Position numbers and translations under genes: made by a program. This document shows, one piece after another, positions 1-5,759 of a stretch of 8,762 nt of DNA. The notes beneath the pieces are model-generated. The model worked only from the letters and a program-made list of their open reading frames with translations, was not told where the DNA came from and made no database searches. Source of the stretch: Geobacter sp. UBA1603 (lineage in GTDB: Bacteria > Desulfobacterota > Desulfuromonadia > Geobacterales > Pseudopelobacteraceae); contig DCNF01000098.1 in assembly GCA_002322035.1 (NCBI GenBank), positions 3,038 to 11,799 on the forward strand, read 5' to 3'. Each line of letters opens with the position of its first letter. Positions within the stretch are counted from its first letter, which is position 1.

Positions 1-359
1 CGCATGCCTGCTCCGATCTGCTGTTTGAGCCCGCCAATCCGCTTCATGAAGAACTCATCAAGGTTGGCACTGACAATCGCCAGAAACTTGACCCGCTCGA
101 GAAGGGGGGTACGCTCATCCTCGGCTTCATGCAATACCCGCTTGTTGAATTCAAGCCAGGTCAGCTCCCGGTTGAGAAACCACTGACTGTCGCTTAAATC
201 GAATTCCGGGGTGGCCCCGCCAGCAGGAGCGACAGCCGGTGCCGGCTTTTTGCCCCCCTTCCTGACAGACTTGACCGGACTGGCACCAGCCTGATCGACG
301 GTAACCGCTGCCATGACTTTTTTGGCCGAACGCTTTTTCTTAAGGGAGGCTCCGGACAC
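1..359 (-). CDS. ppk1: Polyphosphate kinase 1, N-terminal part (runs off left edge)
   Basis: Ppk1 reversibly transfers the ATP gamma-phosphate to long-chain inorganic polyphosphate, usually as a membrane-associated oligomer. Only the first 119 codons are here. Residues 61-119 match the Ppk1 N-terminal domain: [16 protein letters not shown], then [22 protein letters not shown] and [12 protein letters not shown]. The catalytic histidines lie outside the window. I chose the GTG at 359 because AGGAG (372-368) lies 8 nt upstream; the ATG at 366 is in another frame and meets a stop after eight codons. This start gives about 55-60 residues before the conserved FLNREL, far more than in E. coli Ppk as I recall it. 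The extension is rich in Lys, Arg, Ala and Pro (11 basic residues and one acidic in the first 40). The gene is divergent from rep. Identity is certain; the exact start is fairly sure, the in-frame Met at residue 16 being an alternative without a visible ribosome binding site. Confidence 0.93.
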   Translation of the reverse strand, partial: MSGASLKKKRSAKKVMAAVTVDQAGASPVKSVRKGGKKPAPAVAPAGGATPEFDLSDSQWFLNRELTWLEFNKRVLHEAEDERTPLLERVKFLAIVSANLDEFFMKRIGGLKQQIGAGM

Positions 360-367
360 CGATCATT

Positions 368-372
368 CTCCT
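368..372 (-). promoter_or_regulatory. Shine-Dalgarno site deciding the ppk1 GTG start
   Basis: Read on the minus strand this is AGGAG, 8 nt upstream of the GTG at 359. It supports GTG initiation. An overlapping ATG at 366-364 opens a frame that terminates after eight codons, so it is not the start of ppk1. Confidence 0.7.
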
Positions 373-403
373 ACAGACGCGAAATTTTCTACAGCCTTGC
401 ATT

Positions 404-431
404 ACTTTACCATGTAACCGGTAGATTGCAA
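404..431 (-). promoter_or_regulatory. Weak candidate sigma70 promoter for ppk1
   Basis: On the minus strand, TTGCAA (431-426) and TAAAGT (409-404) are separated by 16 nt. Each matches 4 of 6 bases of the -35 and -10 consensus. Transcription would start near 397, giving a leader of about 38 nt to the GTG. The -35 element sits in the loop side of the inverted repeat at 418-443, so that dyad could be an operator. Matches of this quality are common by chance. Confidence 0.25.
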
Positions 432-443
432 CCAATCTGCCGG
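418..443. repeat. Inverted repeat, 11-nt arms, in the ppk1/rep divergent region
   Basis: CCGGTAGATTG (418-428) and CAATCTGCCGG (433-443) are reverse complements except for one position, which would be a G-U pair in RNA. The loop is CAAC. No T-tract follows on either strand, so it does not look like an intrinsic terminator. It could be an operator dyad or a leader hairpin. Confidence 0.6.
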
Positions 444-480
444 CAGCAGACAGATCAAACCAGCCAGGTGAGTTCTCAGT

Positions 481-496
481 TGAACCGACCGGTTCA
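481..496. repeat. 16-bp inverted repeat upstream of rep
   Basis: TGAACCG (481-487) and CGGTTCA (490-496) are exact reverse complements around an AC spacer. The dyad ends 22 nt before the rep start codon, a plausible place for an operator or translation-affecting hairpin. No known binding site is recognised. Confidence 0.5.
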
Positions 497-499
497 GTC

Positions 500-509
500 G
501 TGGTACCAC
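500..509. repeat. 10-bp perfect palindrome just before the rep start
   Basis: GTGGTACCAC is a perfect palindrome ending 9 nt upstream of the rep ATG. It occupies the place where a Shine-Dalgarno sequence would be expected, and none is visible there. A palindrome of this length can arise by chance. Confidence 0.4.
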
Positions 510-518
510 ACAAATACC

Positions 519-2525
519 ATGAAACGACTCAATCCCCCCCAGCAGCGCGCCGTCAACACCACCGAAGGTGCCCTGCTGATCCTTGCCGGGGCCGGCTCCG
601 GCAAAACCCAGGTTGTCACAACCCGCATCGTGCATCTTCTGAAGGCAAAGCGTATTCCGGCCAGCGCTATTCTGGCGGTGACCTTCACCAACAAGGCCGC
701 CCGCGAAATGAACGAGCGAGTTGCCGGCATGGCCGGCAGCCTTGCCGACGGAATCGTCATCTCGACCTTTCATTCCCTCGGCGTACGGATTCTGCGCCGC
801 GACATCCGTGCTCTCGGATTCAAACCCAATTTTTCGATCTACTCGACATCAGACCAGGCCGGCGTGCTGCGCCAGGCGCTGCGTGAACGGGGCATTGACC
901 CGAAACAGGTCGATCCTGACCTGATCCTCTGGAAGATATCCGGCCTTAAGAACCGACTGATCCATCCCGAAGAATTCACACCTTCCGGTGTCGACCGCCT
1001 TGATCTGGCAACGGCTGCAGCCTACCCGCGCTACCAGGAATTGCTAAAAGCGTTCAATGCGATTGATTTTGACGATATAATAATGATGACGGTACGTTTA
1101 CTGCAGTCATCCCGCATAATCCGGGAGTATTGGCAGGACCGGTTCCGCTACATTATGGTTGATGAATACCAGGATACCAACGCATCCCAGTACCTTTTGA
1201 TCTCACTTCTAGCGCAGCGGCACGGCAACATCTGCGTCGTAGGTGACGACGACCAGTCAATTTATGGCTGGCGGGGGGCCGAGGTACAGAATATCCTCAA
1301 TTTCGAGCACGACTACCCCGGGTGTACCGTTATCAAGCTTGAACAGAACTACCGCTCGACCGGCACCATCCTGGATGCCGCCAATGCCGTAATCCGCAAC
1401 AACGCCGTGCGCAGCGACAAAGCACTCTGGAGCGATGCGGGACGTGGCCGCCAGATCGATCTGATTGTCGCTGACAACGAGGAGGATGAAGCCGCCCGTG
1501 TTGTCGATGCCATGATCTTCGAGCAATACAGCGGCAGACTGTCATGGTCGGACTGTGCCGTACTCTACCGCTCCAACTCCCAAAGCCGGGCCTTTGAGGA
1601 AAAGCTGCGCATGGAACGCATCCCCTTTGTTGTTGTGGGTGGCCAGCAGTTTTACGAACGCAAGGAGGTTAAAGACGCCATCGCCTACCTGCGGGTGATC
1701 GACAACCCGGGTGACGAAGCGTCTTGGCTGCGGATCATCAATTTTCCCCGTCGCGGCATCGGTGACACCACACTGGTACATCTGAACCAGTGGTCAATGG
1801 AGCATGACATTCCGCTCTTCGAAGCCATGGGCAGGCTTCAGGATATCGATGGAATGTCGGAATCGTCAAAAAAGACCGTGGCGGCTTTCCATCGTATGAT
1901 GACTGAAATTATCACCGCATTCGACCAGCGCCGCCGGCTGGGTGAGCAGACCAATGCCCTGTTCAACCGCCTGCGCATCGAAGACGAAATTTACCGGACC
2001 CTGAATGACCCGGCCCAGGCTCGCAAAAGGATCGAGAACATCGAACAGGTGGTCAACTCGCTGGCGCTGTTCGAGGAGCGAAATCCCGCTGCCGGCCTGG
2101 CAGGGTTTCTGGAGCGGATTACCCTGATGGACAATCAGGACGGAGACGACAAGGAACATGGTACAAACGCCGTCACCCTGATGTCGCTCCATTCGAGCAA
2201 GGGATTGGAGTTCGAGCATGTCTGGCTGGTGGGGATGGAAGAGGAACTGCTTCCCCACAAACGCTCTCTGGAGGAGGATCCTGGCTGCGCGGAAGAGCGG
2301 AGGCTTTGCTACGTTGGCATCACCCGGGCCCGCCGGCACCTGACGATTTCACGCTGCCTGACCCGCAGAAAGTATGGCACGGTTGAAGAGCGTCACCCGA
2401 GCAGATTTCTGGCCGAGATTCCGGAAGAACTGCTCAGCGATACTTCAAGCGAAAACAGATGTAGTGAATCAAAATCCGCCGATCTTGCTGCTGATTTTTT
2501 TGCTAGAATGCTGGGCGAGGAATAA
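519..2525 (+). CDS. rep: Rep-type ATP-dependent DNA helicase (UvrD/Rep/PcrA superfamily 1A)
   Basis: An SF1A 3'-5' DNA helicase; by family it unwinds DNA and clears proteins ahead of replication forks. All family motifs are present: LNPPQQRAV (Q motif, residues 4-12), Walker A AGAGSGKT (23-30), [10 protein letters not shown] (Ia), VDEYQDTN (Walker B, 214-221), [13 protein letters not shown] (III, 243-254), LEQNYRS (IV, 274-280), [12 protein letters not shown] (V, near 554-565) and YVGITRARR (VI, 598-606). The length of 668 residues and the start MKRLNPPQQ match E. coli Rep (673 residues, MRLNPGQQ) better than UvrD or PcrA, which are longer. The frame stays open upstream to a TTG at 426, but ATG 519 aligns with the family start. 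No convincing ribosome binding site precedes it. The gene is divergent from ppk1 and its stop lies 4 nt before the next start. The helicase assignment is certain; Rep rather than UvrD or PcrA is likely. Confidence 0.93.
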   Translation: MKRLNPPQQRAVNTTEGALLILAGAGSGKTQVVTTRIVHLLKAKRIPASAILAVTFTNKAAREMNERVAGMAGSLADGIVISTFHSLGVRILRRDIRALGFKPNFSIYSTSDQAGVLRQALRERGIDPKQVDPDLILWKISGLKNRLIHPEEFTPSGVDRLDLATAAAYPRYQELLKAFNAIDFDDIIMMTVRLLQSSRIIREYWQDRFRYIMVDEYQDTNASQYLLISLLAQRHGNICVVGDDDQSIYGWRGAEVQNILNFEHDYPGCTVIKLEQNYRSTGTILDAANAVIRNNAVRSDKALWSDAGRGRQIDLIVADNEEDEAARVVDAMIFEQYSGRLSWSDCAVLYRSNSQSRAFEEKLRMERIPFVVVGGQQFYERKEVKDAIAYLRVIDNPGDEASWLRIINFPRRGIGDTTLVHLNQWSMEHDIPLFEAMGRLQDIDGMSESSKKTVAAFHRMMTEIITAFDQRRRLGEQTNALFNRLRIEDEIYRTLNDPAQARKRIENIEQVVNSLALFEERNPAAGLAGFLERITLMDNQDGDDKEHGTNAVTLMSLHSSKGLEFEHVWLVGMEEELLPHKRSLEEDPGCAEERRLCYVGITRARRHLTISRCLTRRKYGTVEERHPSRFLAEIPEELLSDTSSENRCSESKSADLAADFFARMLGEE

Positions 2526-2529
2526 TAAC

Positions 2530-4614
2530 ATGAAATATAACGACAGCGGTGCCTATCTGAAATCCCTGCAGCAGGTCGATCGCTCGAGCCTGCCGGAAGA
2601 TGGTGGAGAGCGGTTCAACCGACTGATATTCTCCAGCAGCCCCTACCTGCTTCAGCATGCCGAGAACCCGGTCCGCTGGTATGAGTGGGGTGAGCAGGCC
2701 TTTACCGCCGCCCGCGATGGCAGTCTGCCGGTTCTGGTATCGGTCGGCTATGCCACCTGCCACTGGTGCCACGTCATGGCCGGCGAATCCTTCGAGGACC
2801 GGGAGGTGGCCGATCTGCTCAATCGCCACTTCATCTGCATCAAGGTTGACCGCGAAGAGCGACCGGATATCGATGATTTCTGCATGGCCGTGTCACAGGT
2901 TATGACCGGCAGCGGCGGCTGGCCGCTGAACGTCTTCATGACTCCCGAGAAAAGGCCCTTCTTCGCCATGACCTACCTGCCGAAACGGGGACGGGACGGC
3001 ATGACCGGCCTTCTGGACCTGCTGGCCGGCATTGCGGCGCTCTGGCACCAGCAGCCGGATCGCATCGAAGCCAACTGCTCAGGAATCATCGAAGCCCTTG
3101 CCCGGGTATCGGCCCCAAAGCGTCACGACACGCCACCAGACGCAAACCTCACATTTCTTTCAGCTGAAGCTCTTCAGCAGTTGAGCGGGAGCTTCGATCA
3201 GCACTTCGGCGGTTTTGGCAATGCCCCAAAGTTTCCGATGCCGATCAATCTGACTTGGCTTATACGGAACAAACAGCCGGAAGCCCGCGCCATGGCGCTG
3301 CAAACCCTCCATATTATGAGGGCGGGCGGCATCTGGGATCACCTGGGAGGCGGCTTGCACCGCTATGCAACCGACCGGCAGTGGCGTGTCCCCCATTTTG
3401 AAAAAATGCTCTACGACCAGGCCATGGTTGCCCATGCAGCACTCGACGCCTATTGCCTCACCGGAGACCAGTGCTACCGGGAGATGGTGGAAAACATCCT
3501 TACCTTTGTCGGCCGTGATCTCTCGAATTGGCAGGGCGGCTTCTACTCGGCACTCGACGCCGACTCGGAAAATCGCGAAGGAGCCTGCTATCTCTGGCGC
3601 AGGGAAGAGATTGAAACGCTTCTGGGTGACGAGGCCGATCTCTTCTGCCGACTGTACGACATCAGCGAAACCGGCAATTTTGAGGGGGGGGAGAACATCC
3701 TGCACATGCCGCTGCCGCTGGACCGGTTTTCAGCACAGGAAGGGCTCGATGCGGCAGAACTCGCACATCGGATCGGGCAGTGCCGATCAATCCTTTTGAC
3801 TGCCCGCAGGGCAAGGATTCAGCCACTACGTGACGAAAAGATCATCACCGCCTGGAACGGCCTGATGATCGCGGCCTATGCCCGCAGCAGCGCTGTTCTT
3901 GACATACCGGAGCATCGTGACCAGGCCACATCTGCCGCTGATTTCATTCTCACCCGCCTGCGCCGCGCCGACGGCCGACTTTTACGCAGCTTCCTGAATG
4001 GCCCGTCCAAAGCCCCTGCATTCCTTGAGGATTATTCTGCCCTTATGTTCGGCTTGATCGAACTGTACAACGCAACCCTTGATACCTCACGCCGTGATCA
4101 GGCACTGTTGCTGGCCGATGAGACCGTGCGTCTGTTCTGGGACCAGGAAGCCGGGGTTATGCGCAAAACTGGTTTTGATGCCGAAGCAATGCCCCACCCT
4201 GCTTCTCTTGACCACGACGGCGTCATGCCGTCTCCCCTCTCCCAGACCGCCTGGTGTCTGGAACGACTTTCGCGTCTGATCGGCAGGCAGGACCTGCGTG
4301 AATCTGCATCGCGGGCTGTTGAGCGCCCACTGGCAGATGCCCAAAGGCATGCAGCATCCCAGCTTCTGGCATTGACAGTAGCCAATGCTCTTAATGAAGA
4401 ACCGCCTGTTTTCAATTTTTCCGGGCCGGTCGGAACGCAGGGGTTTCGGGCGCTGATGACAACGGCCGCCAAAAGCGGGCTGTTTTCCGCTGTATATCGC
4501 CATTCAGGAAACACAAACGCAGTTCCTAGCGTTTCGGTCTGCGCCTACGGAACCTGCCATCGCCCCATGACAGATCCTGAAGAGCTGGCTCAACTTCTTT
4601 CGACACTGGCATAA
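2530..4614 (+). CDS. Thioredoxin-fold DUF255 protein, YyaL/SPATA20 family
   Basis: A 694-residue member of the widespread DUF255 family (Bacillus YyaL, human SPATA20): an N-terminal thioredoxin-like domain fused to an (alpha/alpha)6-barrel of the six-hairpin glycosidase type. The cellular role is not established for the family. Visible hallmarks are [13 protein letters not shown] (46-58), the CHWC redox-like motif with C77 and C80 inside [19 protein letters not shown] (106-115), [12 protein letters not shown] (129-140), then barrel motifs [36 protein letters not shown] and ITAWNGLMI. There is no signal peptide, so it is probably cytoplasmic. ATG 2530 is chosen over the in-frame ATG at 2374 inside rep because AGGA (2518-2521) lies 8 nt upstream and the length then fits the family. 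It follows rep by 4 nt, implying one transcript and probable translational coupling. A G8 run lies inside the coding sequence at 3684-3691, with the frame intact. Confidence 0.92.
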   Translation: MKYNDSGAYLKSLQQVDRSSLPEDGGERFNRLIFSSSPYLLQHAENPVRWYEWGEQAFTAARDGSLPVLVSVGYATCHWCHVMAGESFEDREVADLLNRHFICIKVDREERPDIDDFCMAVSQVMTGSGGWPLNVFMTPEKRPFFAMTYLPKRGRDGMTGLLDLLAGIAALWHQQPDRIEANCSGIIEALARVSAPKRHDTPPDANLTFLSAEALQQLSGSFDQHFGGFGNAPKFPMPINLTWLIRNKQPEARAMALQTLHIMRAGGIWDHLGGGLHRYATDRQWRVPHFEKMLYDQAMVAHAALDAYCLTGDQCYREMVENILTFVGRDLSNWQGGFYSALDADSENREGACYLWRREEIETLLGDEADLFCRLYDISETGNFEGGENILHMPLPLDRFSAQEGLDAAELAHRIGQCRSILLTARRARIQPLRDEKIITAWNGLMIAAYARSSAVLDIPEHRDQATSAADFILTRLRRADGRLLRSFLNGPSKAPAFLEDYSALMFGLIELYNATLDTSRRDQALLLADETVRLFWDQEAGVMRKTGFDAEAMPHPASLDHDGVMPSPLSQTAWCLERLSRLIGRQDLRESASRAVERPLADAQRHAASQLLALTVANALNEEPPVFNFSGPVGTQGFRALMTTAAKSGLFSAVYRHSGNTNAVPSVSVCAYGTCHRPMTDPEELAQLLSTLA

Positions 4615-4622
4615 CCGGGTTA
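4612..4622. repeat. 11-nt palindrome over the yyaL-like stop codon
   Basis: TAACC and GGTTA flank a central G. The arms begin within the TAA stop of the DUF255 gene. With only five pairs and no T-run it is unlikely to terminate transcription. Nothing else is evident in the 51-nt gap before the next gene, which I read as within-operon. Confidence 0.3.
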
Positions 4623-4665
4623 CGTCCTGTTGCATTCCTGAAACTTTCTGATACAAAGGAGAATC

Positions 4666-4884
4666 ATGACCAGAACAGATGACAACCCCCCCGAAATGCT
4701 CTGCAAGTGTGGAGAACTGCACAAGGGACATATCTGCTGGCTCACCCACATGGGGCTTTTACACGAAGTTCAGCACCTGTCGTCAGATCCCGCTGTAACA
4801 TGCCTGAAATGCGGCGCCCGCGCCAATCAGGCTCATAACGTCTGTTTTCCTCAAACAGCATGCGAGGTTAACGACACACCGTAA
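4666..4884 (+). CDS. Small Cys/His-rich protein, 72 residues, probable metal binder
   Basis: I do not recognise a named family. The protein has seven cysteines (13, 15, 24, 46, 49, 60, 66) and six histidines (19, 22, 28, 33, 37, 57). The N-terminal part has CKCGELHKGHICW followed by THMGLLHE; the C-terminal part has a knuckle-like CLKCG (46-50) and further Cys at 60 and 66. This arrangement suggests one or two zinc sites or a small redox/metal-binding fold, which is inference. There is no signal peptide or membrane segment. AAGGAG (4656-4661) lies 4 nt before the ATG, a strong but closely spaced ribosome binding site. It is 51 nt after the DUF255 gene and 27 nt before the lipoprotein gene, so it is probably part of the rep operon. 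Base composition resembles its neighbours. That it is a real gene is well supported; its function is open. Confidence 0.75.
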   Translation: MTRTDDNPPEMLCKCGELHKGHICWLTHMGLLHEVQHLSSDPAVTCLKCGARANQAHNVCFPQTACEVNDTP

Positions 4885-4895
4885 TTGCCAGACAA

Positions 4896-4903
4896 GGGGG
4901 GGG
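4896..4903 (+). promoter_or_regulatory. G8 homopolymer serving as Shine-Dalgarno of the lipoprotein gene
   Basis: Eight consecutive G residues, preceded by AA, end 8 nt before the ATG at 4912. The 5' part (AAGG) can pair with the 16S anti-Shine-Dalgarno sequence. Because the site is a homopolymer, slippage would change the spacing to the start codon. Confidence 0.45.
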
Positions 4904-4911
4904 AACGGATC

Positions 4912-5592
4912 ATGGTATTACACGACGTCCGGGGGTACTTCAGAGTATGGCTGTATCCGGCACTGCTGTTCGCAGCGTTCGTCTTTTCGGGATGCACCAA
5001 AGTCTATCATTTCAACACCCCCGATTATGTGCCTGCCTATCCCAAACCCGAAAACACAATCCCACTCAAAGTCGCTCTGCATATTCCTGAAGAAAGCCGC
5101 GAGTTCGCTTATTCGTTTGTGTACAAACGGTGGGCGCTTGGAGAGGCACTTGAAAGCCACATGCTTAATGGATTGAAGGCCGCTTTCGGTGATGCGGCCA
5201 TCACCTCCGAACCCAGCGTTCCTTCAGGATTTGACAGGGTCGCGGTCTGCACCCTTGAAAAATCGACTGATATAAAAATCGGCACCGTCGGTTCTGACAA
5301 GATCGCCACCATTGGACTGGTCTGCCGCATTGAAGATGCAACGAAATCAGTCCGCTGGGAGGGCCGGGTTAACCGAACCGAAACCTTCAACGCCGGTATC
5401 GTCGGCACGATGCTCCGGGTAACTGCCTTTGCGTCGGTTTTCATTCGCAGTGTCGATGTGGCCGGTGCGGAGGAGATGTATGATGCCATGATTACCAGTG
5501 GATCAAACAATACACTGATTCTCACGGTTGATGAGATGATAAATAAAATCGTCAAGGACGGGAGAACGAGAATCTGTCCCGGATGCCGATAG
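4912..5592 (+). CDS. Predicted lipoprotein of unknown family with C-terminal CPGC
   Basis: A 226-residue protein with a lipoprotein signal peptide: Arg at 7 and 11, a hydrophobic stretch at about 12-26, and a lipobox-like FSGC with C28 as the lipidated cysteine. Thr at +2 suggests outer-membrane sorting by the E. coli rule. The mature part has a Pro/Tyr-rich linker (about 31-50), then mixed alpha/beta sequence including IPLKVALHIPEE and GEALESHMLNGLKAAFGD, reminiscent of small periplasmic lipoproteins, but I recognise no family. Further cysteines are at 113, 138, 222 and 225; the last two form CPGC one residue from the C-terminus. ATG 4912 is preferred over the in-frame TTG at 4885 because it gives a proper signal peptide and follows a G-rich ribosome binding site. 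It lies 27 nt after the small Cys-rich gene, probably in the same operon, and is the last gene before a 167-nt gap. Confidence 0.8.
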   Translation: MVLHDVRGYFRVWLYPALLFAAFVFSGCTKVYHFNTPDYVPAYPKPENTIPLKVALHIPEESREFAYSFVYKRWALGEALESHMLNGLKAAFGDAAITSEPSVPSGFDRVAVCTLEKSTDIKIGTVGSDKIATIGLVCRIEDATKSVRWEGRVNRTETFNAGIVGTMLRVTAFASVFIRSVDVAGAEEMYDAMITSGSNNTLILTVDEMINKIVKDGRTRICPGCR

Positions 5593-5605
5593 TAATCAAG
5601 AAGAC

Positions 5606-5628
5606 GCCGACAAGCCTCGGCTATAGCC
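5606..5628 (+). other. Short hairpin and overlapping palindrome after the lipoprotein gene
   Basis: GCCGA (5606-5610) can pair with TCGGC (5617-5621) around CAAGCC. GGCTATAGCC (5619-5628) is a perfect palindrome sharing three bases with that stem, so the two structures are mutually exclusive. They lie 14-36 nt after the lipoprotein stop. No T-run follows, so this is at best a weak or factor-dependent transcription end. Confidence 0.3.
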
Positions 5629-5682
5629 CTTCCCCGCCCATAACCCAATCAATCAGTAAGTGGGGGAAACTGCCACGATTGG

Positions 5683-5712
5683 TTGACAGATCCGCTTTCC
5701 GCACTGTATTGT
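5683..5712 (+). promoter_or_regulatory. Candidate sigma70 promoter of the receptor-YfiR-sensor operon
   Basis: A perfect TTGACA (5683-5688) is followed after 18 nt by TATTGT (5707-5712), which matches 4 of 6 bases of the -10 consensus. The start would be near 5719, about 40 nt before the ATG at 5760. It is the best promoter match in the window and sits in the only sizeable gap upstream of the cluster. An imperfect dyad, AACCCAATC (5642-5650) against GATTGGTT (5677-5684), overlaps the -35 and could be an operator. Confidence 0.5.
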
Positions 5713-5759
5713 AAGTTTTTCATTTTTGCTGATATCCCCTCTCCGGGAGAACATCGGTC

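Noticed and set aside
4..186. 60-codon open frame on the plus strand
   Set aside because: It is antisense to the conserved Ppk1 N-terminal domain and has no family resemblance or ribosome binding site.
234..251. AGCCGG / CCGGCT inverted repeat followed by TTTTT on the plus strand, terminator-like
   Set aside because: It lies inside the ppk1 coding sequence, the loop is only 2 nt (4 nt if the stem is shortened), and no plus-strand gene ends before it. A product of the Ala/Pro/Lys codon run is the simpler explanation.
426..518. Upstream extension of the helicase frame to a TTG codon
   Set aside because: The 31 extra residues do not resemble the family, and homologues start at the Met before the LNPxQ motif. 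No ribosome binding site precedes the TTG.
1866..2339. 157-codon open frame on the minus strand, the longest of the typical antisense frames here apart from that at 3160-3705 and the one at 5109-5648
   Set aside because: All lie opposite well-supported genes with strong protein similarity or a clear lipoprotein signal and show no recognisable domains; they are typical of GC-rich coding DNA.
2374..2529. Start of the DUF255 frame inside the helicase gene
   Set aside because: It would add 52 residues overlapping conserved rep coding sequence. ATG 2530 has a ribosome binding site and fits the family length.
4630..4655. Possible promoter (TTGCAT and GATACA) before the small Cys-rich gene
   Set aside because: Transcription would start inside the ribosome binding site, and the -10 match is poor. 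Read-through from upstream is more likely.
5575..5589. C-terminal CPGC of the lipoprotein as a haem c attachment site
   Set aside because: The residue after the second Cys is Arg, not the His needed for CxxCH.
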